Virus record (IMG/VR): IMGVR_UViG_3300020469_000055
Coordinates: 1-57,266 of that record
Source: a virus
Strand: one strand, 5' to 3'
DNA length: 57,266 nt
In this document: piece by piece, positions 16,742 to 24,787 of the stretch
How the letters are laid out: each line of letters begins with the position of its first letter
Numbering within the stretch: position 1 is the first letter of the stretch
Notes under the pieces: generated by a model
The model's input: the letters and a program-made list of their open reading frames with translations, nothing else
Told to the model about the DNA's origin: nothing
The model's database searches: none
Translations under genes and position numbers: made by a program

Positions 16742-17496
16742 TAAGCCCATTTAGGGCTCCAAAGCCTGATTCCATCATCAGAAGTCCACTCATTATGTCT
16801 TAGGATTCGAGCAACCTGGGCCATCGCTAGGGCATAGTCCCAGTCGTATCCCGCCTGCTCATAAGCTGCCATGCAAACTGAATCCCAGTTTCTGGGGTGC
16901 CACTTGGACAGCAGCTTGTAGGACTTTTTAGGCCCCATATTCTTGATTCCAGGGTAGTTATCGGTCATATCTCCCATCAACCACTGCTGATAAAACATCA
17001 GATCAGCCCTCCACTCGGGCTGGTAAATTAGCTCTGCGGACTTGGTGGTCTTTTCTCCGCCCTTGCCCCTATAGCTATACTCGGGACGATAGTGCCATCC
17101 TGGGGTAGAAAGAAGATCCTTGTCCAGAGTAACCGCAATTGCTTTACCACATGAAGCAGCAATCCCCATGAGATCATCGGCCTCAAGAGTAGGAACAAAT
17201 TTACAATGAAAATCATCTTCTGCAATTAAATCTTTGGCATACTCAAGTCTCTCCTTTTGATCTTCTGCAATCTCTTTCTTATCTCGATGAGCCTTGTAAT
17301 CGCACCACACAGATCGACGAAAGTTATCTGCTCTATCCGCAGACCTGGCCACAAAAACATGATTGGTTTTAGGGGGAGTCCATGATCTAATAATCTGTCG
17401 AATTACCATAGGAACTTCTTCAATATCCTCGGTAATATACGCTGCTCTATGTGCAATCATATCACCATCAAGAATGGCCGTAGTCGGAATCTTCAT
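16741..17496 (-). CDS. 5'-3' exonuclease (FEN/T7 gp6-like)
   Basis: This 251-residue protein starts at ATG 17496 behind GGAGG, inside the tail of the upstream gene. Acidic metal-binding motifs of the FEN family are in order: L-D-G-D-M-I-A near the N-terminus, E-A-D-D-L-M-G-I-A, T-L-D-K-D-L, and G-D-M-T-D-N-Y-P-G-I-K-N-M-G-P-K-K-S with the helix-3-turn-type DNA-binding segment. It removes primers and degrades host DNA to recycle nucleotides. Its place after DNA polymerase and before dUTPase fits replication and dNTP supply. Confidence 0.9.
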   Translation of the reverse strand: MKIPTTAILDGDMIAHRAAYITEDIEEVPMVIRQIIRSWTPPKTNHVFVARSADRADNFRRSVWCDYKAHRDKKEIAEDQKERLEYAKDLIAEDDFHCKFVPTLEADDLMGIAASCGKAIAVTLDKDLLSTPGWHYRPEYSYRGKGGEKTTKSAELIYQPEWRADLMFYQQWLMGDMTDNYPGIKNMGPKKSYKLLSKWHPRNWDSVCMAAYEQAGYDWDYALAMAQVARILRHNEWTSDDGIRLWSPKWA

Positions 17497-18388
17497 TATC
17501 ATCCTCCTCTTCAATTTCAAGACCGTGGTCCTCAAAAGCTTTTTGCCACCAACGAGATCTAAAGAAATCCATTGGAGCTTTGCGTCCAGACTCTAGATCT
17601 TCAATAATATCCTCAAACGCATCTGTAATTTGTTCTTTGAAGTCATCAGGAATATTTTCATCTTTACAAAGTTCTTCAAGAGCTTCTTTGAATTGTTCAA
17701 TTAATTCCTCAGCCTGAACATCACGCATAAAGGCAAGGCATTCGTTGCATTGGCATACTTCTCCGAATCTATTGGGAGTAATCCCCAAGATATAGTGGAG
17801 TCTTTCCTCCAGCTTCTTTTCAAGTTCTTGTGTTCCTTTGTTATTGAACAGGGACCAGTCAAACAAATCCATATAACCATCTTCAAACGCCTCAATTTTT
17901 AGACTCATTTCTTCAGACTCATGCTCTCGCCAAGGAGCATCAATTTCTGGGAGACTACTAACACGATCTCCAGCGTATACAAACATAGTAAAAGCATCCC
18001 ACATTTTCGCTGCTGTTAGTTCATTAGGATAGCGGCAATCGTCTACAAGTATTAGATACTCTTTGAACTCAGGATCATTTTTCTTTAGTTCATACTGCTG
18101 AAGTTGATGGAGCTTTTTATTCCACAGATTTACCCAATAATTTGGATCTTCCTTTCTCTTTGATGCTCCTAAGTTCTGGCATTCAGTTCTATATTTTTCT
18201 GGAAACTCTTCTTTAAACTTTCTCCAGTTAGTACCATAGCCATTAGATTTAGCTACTTCTTCTTTAAGGGGACTAGCGAAGGATATTCGTTTTACTTTGA
18301 AGCCCTCGGCTTCTCCCTCCATTTGAATTGTATCACAAATGTCTGTCTTTCCTACTCTTGCAAGCCCTCCAAGTACTACAACATGCAT
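17468..18388 (-). CDS. P-loop kinase, probable deoxynucleoside monophosphate kinase
   Basis: This 306-residue protein has an N-terminal Walker A motif (G-G-L-A-R-V-G-K-T-D, about residues 7-16), then F-A-S-P-L-K-E and a V-D-D-C-R-Y-P-N-E segment (about 108-117) typical of phage dNMP-kinase-like proteins. The first ~190 residues form the kinase-like core. The rest is strongly acidic, with a C-N-E-C cysteine pair near residue 216, and has no recognised domain. It probably phosphorylates dNMPs from host DNA breakdown. The last 30 bases overlap the exonuclease gene. Confidence 0.7.
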   Translation of the reverse strand: MHVVVLGGLARVGKTDICDTIQMEGEAEGFKVKRISFASPLKEEVAKSNGYGTNWRKFKEEFPEKYRTECQNLGASKRKEDPNYWVNLWNKKLHQLQQYELKKNDPEFKEYLILVDDCRYPNELTAAKMWDAFTMFVYAGDRVSSLPEIDAPWREHESEEMSLKIEAFEDGYMDLFDWSLFNNKGTQELEKKLEERLHYILGITPNRFGEVCQCNECLAFMRDVQAEELIEQFKEALEELCKDENIPDDFKEQITDAFEDIIEDLESGRKAPMDFFRSRWWQKAFEDHGLEIEEEDDNEDSDYGHS

Positions 18389-18840
18389 TGATAAAACTCC
18401 TTAATCAGTTTGTTTGGATAAAACCTTTCCTTTACATTAGCATCAACAACTTGACAGCATCTCCAGACAAGATCAGTACAGGTTTTAGGAACAGGCATTC
18501 CAATATGCTTACCTACGTAGTGATAAAAGTAGGAATGAATAATGCTTGCTTTTCCGTAATTTTCAGTGGTATCAATAACTTTCTCAAACCAACTTTCGTT
18601 TGAACAAGACATCCACGGTGTTTGAATTGTTGGCTTTGAGAAAAGCCTTTCAATATACTTTGCAGGAACAAGAGTGTCTGTATTTTTTATTAGTACATAG
18701 GTCTCATATTCTTTATTACACACACGAATTCTAAATGCAACATGATTAATTTTCGCTGCGGTAACTCTGCTTATTTCTTGATTAACCCAATGGCCTTGTA
18801 TTGCATATCCAACAAGACAGAATGATGGTATTAGTGACAT
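18376..18840 (-). CDS. Conserved-context protein of unknown function
   Basis: This 154-residue, cysteine-containing, mixed alpha/beta protein starts with ATG at 18840, overlapping the DNA polymerase 3' end, and its own end overlaps the kinase start. A hydrophobic N-terminus is not long enough for a confident membrane helix. No motif is recognised. Coupling to both neighbours suggests a replication or nucleotide role. Confidence 0.7.
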   Translation of the reverse strand: MSLIPSFCLVGYAIQGHWVNQEISRVTAAKINHVAFRIRVCNKEYETYVLIKNTDTLVPAKYIERLFSKPTIQTPWMSCSNESWFEKVIDTTENYGKASIIHSYFYHYVGKHIGMPVPKTCTDLVWRCCQVVDANVKERFYPNKLIKEFYQCML

Positions 18841-20522
18841 TCGGACCAGTCCTTTCCAACTTGAAACTCTGCATCGACTGGCATGGCAAACTCAAGTCGA
18901 GTACCTGCATCTTGAGCGGCCTTGACTAGAAGATTGCCAACCTCTTCCGCACGATCGGCTGGACAAGACACTTGAAGTTCATCATGTACCCAAGCCATTA
19001 GCTCGTGTGGAATATCCTTGAGATACTGCTTGGCAAGTAAGATCCATGCCTTGCTGATTACGGCACCAGCACCCTGAAGAAGGGTGTTCAATGCCTTGTG
19101 ATCGGATCGAATAAGAACAGATCGCCCATCGAGAAGCTTGAGCTGCCCTGACTTGCGGGCCTTGAACTGAGCAGCCTCCATCAACTTGTGAAGAGCGGGA
19201 ATATGCTCGAAGAATCTCTTCTTGATTTCCTTGCCCTGCTTTGATTTGCCTCCAATAATACTACCAATTTTAGCATCTCCTGCTCCATAGATAAGAGCAT
19301 AGATAAAGGTCTTAGCATCATTTCTAGTAGGCAATCCTGCTGCATTCTGATTAGCTGTATGGATATCCCCCTCAAGAATCTCATTAGAATACGATCCATT
19401 GTCATAGGGATGCATGTAGTGTGCCAAGCATCGTAGCTCAATACCACTAAGATCACATCCCACTTGAACCCAATCCTTACAAGCCGGACCAAACAAGGCT
19501 CTGCAAGCATGATCGGAAGGGACCTGTGCAAGATTGGGCTGACTGTGTGAGGCCCTGCCCGTTGCTGTTCCCTGAGAGTTGGTTCGGCCATGAACACGAC
19601 CATCACGACATCGCTTGATCCAGTCCGTAACCATGCCAATCTTCTTGTTGATATCTCGATACTCGAGACCGAGAACTGCTTCGGGATAGGACAAAGACTT
19701 TAGCGTCTCTTCATCAACGATTGGATTTCCAGACTCAGTAGTATCTGGAATCCATTGATACTTTTCTCCAAGACGCTCAGCCCATTGCTTTGACGAACCT
19801 GGATTAAAGATTGTAACCTTATCCTTCAAACGCTTTCCAGTCTTGTTGCTGTATCTCTCTTCAATAACAGTAGGGAAAACTTCCCGAAGATTGTCTTCAA
19901 TCTCAGCCTTCCGGCTAGACAAATCATACTCTAGTTTTTCAGCAGACTCGATATCAAAACCAAAGCCGGTCTCTGCCATCTCCTGACAGATTTCAGCAAC
20001 CTTCTGTTCAAAATTAATTAGAGGCCAGTTGGTATATATCCACTCAAGTTGTGCCTTAAAGATACTCACATTTGCAGCAACATCTTGAACACAGTACGTA
20101 AGCATGTCTTCACTGAACAGCTCCCAACCGCCATCATAGTCCATCTTAAAGTCGCCAACATGCTGAGCCCACTGAGATAGTGAGTGACCCTTCAGTGTAG
20201 AAGGAAGATTGGTTCTATCAGGATGCATAAGTCTGCCCACAATAAGAGTATCAACAATCTTACACTTGACTTCGTGATTAGCCAATCTTTTCATAATTAC
20301 ATTATCATAGGCAATGATATTGTGACCAATCACAACACTAGCCTTTGACAGAAGATCGGCTGCTTCATGATGCTGACCAGGACGAAATCTCCAGACCTCA
20401 TCGGTATCAACATCCTGAACAACAATACAATGAATACGATCAGCGATTGCTTTCATGTTTCCTTTGTTGTCCATCTCATAATTTACCAAACCATTTGCTT
20501 CAATATCATAACATAGCCTCAT
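18831..20522 (-). CDS. DNA polymerase, family A with 3'-5' exonuclease domain
   Basis: This 563-residue protein (T7 gp5 has 704) has a DnaQ-like exonuclease domain over about residues 1-170: Y-D-I-E-A-N-G-L motif I and a G-H-N-I-I-A-Y-D motif II. The polymerase domain has motif A (D-L-S-G-I-E-L-R-C-L-A-H), motif B (N-D-A-K-T-F-I-Y-A-L-I-Y-G) and motif C (W-V-H-D-E-L-Q-V). The shorter length suggests a small or absent thioredoxin-binding loop, so processivity may be achieved differently from T7. It replicates the genome with the primase-helicase and SSB encoded next to it. AAAGG precedes the ATG. Confidence 0.95.
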   Translation of the reverse strand: MRLCYDIEANGLVNYEMDNKGNMKAIADRIHCIVVQDVDTDEVWRFRPGQHHEAADLLSKASVVIGHNIIAYDNVIMKRLANHEVKCKIVDTLIVGRLMHPDRTNLPSTLKGHSLSQWAQHVGDFKMDYDGGWELFSEDMLTYCVQDVAANVSIFKAQLEWIYTNWPLINFEQKVAEICQEMAETGFGFDIESAEKLEYDLSSRKAEIEDNLREVFPTVIEERYSNKTGKRLKDKVTIFNPGSSKQWAERLGEKYQWIPDTTESGNPIVDEETLKSLSYPEAVLGLEYRDINKKIGMVTDWIKRCRDGRVHGRTNSQGTATGRASHSQPNLAQVPSDHACRALFGPACKDWVQVGCDLSGIELRCLAHYMHPYDNGSYSNEILEGDIHTANQNAAGLPTRNDAKTFIYALIYGAGDAKIGSIIGGKSKQGKEIKKRFFEHIPALHKLMEAAQFKARKSGQLKLLDGRSVLIRSDHKALNTLLQGAGAVISKAWILLAKQYLKDIPHELMAWVHDELQVSCPADRAEEVGNLLVKAAQDAGTRLEFAMPVDAEFQVGKDWSECH

Positions 20523-20550
20523 CAGTTACCTTTCAATAGGGATTGATGGA

Positions 20551-22296
20551 TTAAAAGTTGCCCTCCTGTTCGGGCTTGAATCCAATAGTGCCATCGTCTC
20601 CGACAACAAACTCAGTCTCTTCCATTCGTCCGCTATCATGACTGAAGTAGATAGCAGATGCTACACCTGCACGACCATCCAAACGATTCTTGAGAACTCG
20701 AACAGTAGTAGTGTTTGCTGTACGAGTATCTGATGCCTGTCGATCTCGCTCAAGAGCAACAACGGTATTAGGAACAGAGGCAAGGGCTCCAGATCCACGA
20801 AGATCCTGCATGGTAATCCTTGATCCTTCCTCGAACGCCTTGTCAGTCTTCTTCAACTGACTGACAACATCAACATGAACACCCGTTCGAATCGCTAAAG
20901 ATCGCATATCTCGCATCATCGCATCAATAATCAAACGCTCAGATGCACCGCCATCAATATCTTTACCGGAAGTATTCATTAGGCCAGCAGCCGCAGCAGT
21001 AATATGATCAAGCATAATAACATCAACACCAAGGCTAACAGCCATATACTCCATCCTAGCCATAAGATTTGCCATAGCATTGTTACCAAGATGATCGTAG
21101 ATATAGAGTCCGGTCTCTCCAAGATCTCTCTTTGCTTTGGCATACTCTTCGTCGGACAAATCGTCGACAATATCCATATCAATCGTAGGCTCACCCATCT
21201 CATCTAAAAGCTGATTCATCATACGAGTCGAACGAATCTTTCGAACAGGCTTGTTAAGAATAAGCGAGATCATGTCATCCATAGTTTCCTCGGGGCTTTC
21301 CTCAAGCATAATCAAGCCAACACTACGACCCTGCTTAAGGTGGTGATGACTAAGCTCTCGAAGGAAAGTAGACTTGCCGCTTCCAGTTCCTGAAGCATAC
21401 AAGGTAATCTCACCTGAACGCTGACCCGTAAGAAACTTGGTAAGTCCCTTGAATGGGAAAGGCCAGACCTTAATATTCTTTCTCTCCACCTCTCTATCGG
21501 TGATGCTGCTTACATGAAGAATCTCATCCGGGGAGTACACTCTGGCCTGCCAAATCGCATCAATGATGGCTCGGCTACTACCCTGCATTAGACACTCATT
21601 AGCATCCTTGTAAGGCAGCGAGGCGATCTTCGCCTTGCCTGGAGGAAGGATATCAGCAACAGCCTTTGCCGCGTTTTGTCCGGGATCATCCATGTCAAAC
21701 ATCAGGATAACTTCATCAAACGAACTTACAAACTCAAGATTGTTTTTGATATCCCGAACAGCACCGGCTGCACCATTCGGTAGAGACACAGATGGCCACT
21801 TGCAATCCTGCATTTGAGCAACGGACAAGCAGTCGATCTCACCCTCGGTAATCACAAGCTTCTTACCACCGCTGCCCCAAAGATGCTGACCGAATAGCTC
21901 GCATCCTCGAGGACTTCCAACCCAATGAAAGGTCTTTTCTGGCCCCCTCATATGCTGAGCGACGAGCTGACCATCCTTGAAGTAGTTTGCAATCTCAATA
22001 TCTTTACCCTTGATCTCGGCGGTTTGATAGCCATAGACACGAGCGGGCTTGGTATCAATGCGGCGATGATCTAGAGACTTAATCTTACCACGATAGGTCT
22101 TAAAGCCAGCAGTCTTGGCGGGCTGCTCCGACACCGAACCATCACCACGCTCATAATATTCACAAGCGAAGCAGTAAGCCCCGCCATTGCTATACCGTGC
22201 TAGGTTGTCTCCAGAGTTGTCGTTGCCATTGGCTCGACACTTAGGACAAGCCTCACGACCTACAACCACGCTTTCTGCTTCAGTAATATCACTCAT
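20551..22296 (-). CDS. Bifunctional DNA primase-helicase (T7 gp4-like)
   Basis: The 581-residue protein starts at ATG 22296 behind GGAGG. Domains in order: a zinc finger C-P-K-C ... C-F-A-C (about residues 17-45) for template recognition, a TOPRIM primase core with I-T-E-G-E-I-D-C and M-F-D-M-D-D-P-G, and a RecA-like DnaB-family helicase with Walker A G-T-G-S-G-K-S-T, Walker B V-I-M-L-D-H, and a D-L-R-G-S-G sensor. The acidic tail ends in phenylalanine, as in T7 gp4, where it contacts the polymerase. T7 gp4 is 566 residues. Confidence 0.95.
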   Translation of the reverse strand: MSDITEAESVVVGREACPKCRANGNDNSGDNLARYSNGGAYCFACEYYERGDGSVSEQPAKTAGFKTYRGKIKSLDHRRIDTKPARVYGYQTAEIKGKDIEIANYFKDGQLVAQHMRGPEKTFHWVGSPRGCELFGQHLWGSGGKKLVITEGEIDCLSVAQMQDCKWPSVSLPNGAAGAVRDIKNNLEFVSSFDEVILMFDMDDPGQNAAKAVADILPPGKAKIASLPYKDANECLMQGSSRAIIDAIWQARVYSPDEILHVSSITDREVERKNIKVWPFPFKGLTKFLTGQRSGEITLYASGTGSGKSTFLRELSHHHLKQGRSVGLIMLEESPEETMDDMISLILNKPVRKIRSTRMMNQLLDEMGEPTIDMDIVDDLSDEEYAKAKRDLGETGLYIYDHLGNNAMANLMARMEYMAVSLGVDVIMLDHITAAAAGLMNTSGKDIDGGASERLIIDAMMRDMRSLAIRTGVHVDVVSQLKKTDKAFEEGSRITMQDLRGSGALASVPNTVVALERDRQASDTRTANTTTVRVLKNRLDGRAGVASAIYFSHDSGRMEETEFVVGDDGTIGFKPEQEGNF

Positions 22297-22517
22297 GCGT
22301 TCCTCCATGCTTTAAGTGTTTCATTATACTCATCAGTATCTTTCTTATCTGCATCGGCAAGTTGAATAAGACGCATACCGAGCCTGAACTTTTCCGAGTT
22401 CTCGGTTCGACGATTGTCTCCCTTGCCGTACTGACCACTCATTCTACGACGAGCAGCCTTTTGCCGGGAGGACGTTGACGACTCCCAACTAGAACCATTG
22501 CAATCATATTCAGCCAT
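22293..22517 (-). CDS. Small polar protein, unknown function
   Basis: This 74-residue, Ser/Arg/Lys/Glu-rich protein starts inside the RusA stop region and ends inside the primase start, so it is coupled on both sides. A basic S-R-Q-K-A-A-R-R-R patch could bind nucleic acid. No family is recognised. Confidence 0.6.
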   Translation of the reverse strand: MAEYDCNGSSWESSTSSRQKAARRRMSGQYGKGDNRRTENSEKFRLGMRLIQLADADKKDTDEYNETLKAWRNA

Positions 22518-22968
22518 TGGCTAGCTCCCATTGTATTCGTCGTTCATTGAAAATAGTAAACTGATCGTGATCCATTGGCATAACTTTCCATTTAACCTTA
22601 AAGTATCCATTCTCCTTAGACTTGGCCCATTCTTTGTGAATATGCTCGTCAGTTACCTGCCAGTCATCGATCCACAAAATCTCAGTACAAGCATCAAGAA
22701 TACTTTTACTAAAGTTATCTACGTCTCCCTGAGGAAAGGGAAATTTAGATTTCTTTGGTCTCTTAGGTCTGATATCCAACCAAACCTCAATAGGCTCCCA
22801 TAGTATATCGGTATCTCCAACAGCTTTCTTAAGGGGGTTTCCAATTTCCTTAAGAAACTTTTGGTATGTTTTACTTCCCCAGTGACCGCCGTACCTGCCA
22901 ACCGATTTCCAAACAGGTTTGGTTATAGGCTGGACAGGTACGACGATCTCACCTTGAGGACGATACAT
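22510..22968 (-). CDS. RusA-like Holliday junction resolvase
   Basis: This 152-residue protein has the RusA signature G-D-V-D-N-F-S-K-S-I-L-D-A-C, then I-L-W-I-D-D-W-Q-V and a conserved Lys further on. The metal-binding Asp residues lie near 86-88 and 105-106. The basic R-P-K-R-P-K-K-S-K loop suits DNA contact. It cuts branched replication and recombination intermediates before packaging, the job of endonuclease I in T7. Its start overlaps the SSB stop (TGATG). Confidence 0.85.
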   Translation of the reverse strand: MYRPQGEIVVPVQPITKPVWKSVGRYGGHWGSKTYQKFLKEIGNPLKKAVGDTDILWEPIEVWLDIRPKRPKKSKFPFPQGDVDNFSKSILDACTEILWIDDWQVTDEHIHKEWAKSKENGYFKVKWKVMPMDHDQFTIFNERRIQWELANG

Positions 22969-23516
22969 CAGAACGGGAGGTCATCGTCGCCGTCCTCATC
23001 GGCAACAACATCATTTTGATTTTCCTCGGTCGCATTGTTTTCGGGCTCAAACTTGCTTCCTTCCTCCTGAACAAATCCTCCCTCGACTTCATCAAAGCCG
23101 AGGTTGCCAGTGCCATACATACTGTTCTTCTCAATAATCTGAACACCATCAAGATATACAGACAACGAGTTATCACGCTTGATCAGCGAGGGACTCAAGA
23201 GAAGACGAACAACGTCACCACCAGAAGCAGTAACCGTAGTAGGATTATTCTTGGAATCAACACAAGGGAAAGAGCGAACTCCATCACGGACAAGAATCCT
23301 GTTCTTGAACTTGATAAACTTTTCTCCATCCTTTTCGTACACACCATTTACCTTCTTTGCACCAGTCTTTGAAACCGAAGACTTGATCTGATCAGACAGC
23401 TTCGATTCAAGAGGGACGGTAATATTAAAGTTAGCGGCATCAGCTCCGAACTTGTCGTCGGGCTTGTTAAGATACGCAAAGGAAACGGTCATCTTTTCGG
23501 TAACAAACTTGCTCAT
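22968..23516 (-). CDS. Single-stranded DNA-binding protein (T7 gp2.5-like)
   Basis: The 182-residue protein starts at ATG 23516 behind AAAGGA. An OB-fold-like beta-rich core (about residues 1-140) is followed by an acidic tail ending D-G-D-D-D-L-P-F. That acidic tail with a terminal aromatic residue is the hallmark of gp2.5, which uses it to recruit polymerase and primase-helicase. It sits directly upstream of the resolvase and replisome genes. Confidence 0.85.
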   Translation of the reverse strand: MSKFVTEKMTVSFAYLNKPDDKFGADAANFNITVPLESKLSDQIKSSVSKTGAKKVNGVYEKDGEKFIKFKNRILVRDGVRSFPCVDSKNNPTTVTASGGDVVRLLLSPSLIKRDNSLSVYLDGVQIIEKNSMYGTGNLGFDEVEGGFVQEEGSKFEPENNATEENQNDVVADEDGDDDLPF

Positions 23517-23553
23517 AAGAGTTCCTTTCAATAGATAAGTCAACTGACTTTAT

Positions 23554-24246
23554 TTAGCGATACGATTCAAGCGGCAGGGGTTCGAAGGTAGCGTACTCTC
23601 CGTCGAGAACAATACCACATCCAAGAATAGGACGCTTCGAATATGTCTTGTTGTACTCCATGTAAAGAGATCTTGGATCGGTGCCGCAACCAACCTGCAA
23701 TCCAAAGAAACGAGTAAGGTGATTAGCACCATAAACAACACCAGCTTGGGCATGATAATGCCCCTGAACAACAGAACGAAACTCATTCTGTGCATTAAGA
23801 TACGCAGCATTTTGTTGGTTGCTACGTCCCTTGTCTCCATGCCTATAGATTACATCATCAATTATCAGATCATGATGTCTAGGATGAATATTCCATCCAT
23901 CAGGAAGATCCATCATTTGACTCAATGACTTAAGCATGCTAGGAGGCAGTCCCACATCCTGTGCTTGTCGACTTGGCAATGCCGAATGATTTCCAATTAA
24001 ATAGTCTACATTTGGAAATCTATCCGTTAAGACTGCAACCTGTGAACGAGCATCATCCATTTCTTTTTCAATTGACTCTAATCCAAACTGCTTTTGATGA
24101 TACGAAATTGCATGGAAGTCAACAAGATCTCCGATATGAACTACTCGATCACAGCTCCACTGATCATACATTTCTTCTAAAAATATAGGATATCTATTCA
24201 GCATTGCAGGACAGTGAGTGTCCCCGATCACAAGTACTCGACTCAT
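23554..24246 (-). CDS. Calcineurin-like metallophosphoesterase
   Basis: This 230-residue protein starts at ATG 24246 behind AAAGGA. Classic motifs are V-I-G-D-T-H (residues 6-11), H-I-G-D-L-V-D-F, L-I-G-N-H, R-H-G-D-K-G and Q-G-H-Y-H. These are the Asp/His/Asn ligands of a two-metal phosphoesterase. The substrate cannot be read from sequence. Related phage enzymes are thought to act on nucleotides or nucleic acid ends. It lies between RNA polymerase and SSB. Confidence 0.88.
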   Translation of the reverse strand: MSRVLVIGDTHCPAMLNRYPIFLEEMYDQWSCDRVVHIGDLVDFHAISYHQKQFGLESIEKEMDDARSQVAVLTDRFPNVDYLIGNHSALPSRQAQDVGLPPSMLKSLSQMMDLPDGWNIHPRHHDLIIDDVIYRHGDKGRSNQQNAAYLNAQNEFRSVVQGHYHAQAGVVYGANHLTRFFGLQVGCGTDPRSLYMEYNKTYSKRPILGCGIVLDGEYATFEPLPLESYR

Positions 24247-24445
24247 TTTTAATCCTTTCATTTTCTTGGGCAAGTTCTTGCCAGGATCTAAGCTCTTTTT
24301 CCAGTCGACTAGTATGATTTTTAATCACCTGTTGAAGCTCAAGAGATCCTAATTCAAATGGTACATATTGATGTTTAATATACGCCTTTCCTGAAGAGAT
24401 AGTAAAGGGTCCGTAAGGATTGAACTGGTCTTTAATATTAGTCAT
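24194..24445 (-). CDS. Small coiled-coil protein, unknown function
   Basis: This 83-residue protein has a GAGGAGG site before ATG 24445. The N-half begins N-P-Y-G-P-F, and the C-half is a charged coiled coil (about residues 35-67). Its 3' end overlaps the phosphoesterase start by 53 bases in another frame. Confidence 0.6.
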   Translation of the reverse strand: MTNIKDQFNPYGPFTISSGKAYIKHQYVPFELGSLELQQVIKNHTSRLEKELRSWQELAQENERIKNESSTCDRGHSLSCNAE

Positions 24446-24557
24446 CTAGGATTTCCTCCTCAATAATGTAAAAGGGAAGATCGTATTCGTCAGAAATACC
24501 CTGATTAATTTGAACAAGTGTTTCATTCCACATTTCCATAAAGTTTTTACCAATCAT
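24438..24557 (-). CDS. Micro-ORF, 39 residues, unknown
   Basis: It begins with ATG overlapping the upstream stop (ATGA) and ends within the next start. The product is acidic, with a hydrophobic D-L-P-F-Y-I-I segment. Tight coupling on both sides is the main support. Confidence 0.5.
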   Translation of the reverse strand: MIGKNFMEMWNETLVQINQGISDEYDLPFYIIEEEILDD

Positions 24558-24787
24558 AAGTTCGTTCTTTCTAAAATCATTACTTTAGGAATTTTGTGAA
24601 TACTAGAACACTCTTCTTCACCAATTGTATCGGTAAGGACCATGTACGAATCAGTTTCATAAATTACAAAACCAACTGTTGACATAACAGGAGGAGATTC
24701 AAGAGAGAAGTTTTCCGCCTCTTCATGGCTAACCCACCCTGGTCCACCATGAGACGATGCATCTATCCACTTAATATGCTCAGGCAA
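24554..24787 (-). CDS. Small protein coupled to RNA polymerase, probable TTG start
   Basis: The frame is open from within the RNA polymerase gene. The best start is TTG at 24787, overlapping the polymerase stop (TTTGCCTGA), giving 77 residues. The N-part contains W-I-D-A-S-S-H-G-G-P-G-W and the centre V-G-F-V-I-Y-E-T-D-S-Y, with the feel of a small beta-rich conserved phage protein. No Shine-Dalgarno site is obvious, so translation likely depends on the polymerase message. Confidence 0.55.
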   Translation of the reverse strand: MPEHIKWIDASSHGGPGWVSHEEAENFSLESPPVMSTVGFVIYETDSYMVLTDTIGEEECSSIHKIPKVMILERTNL

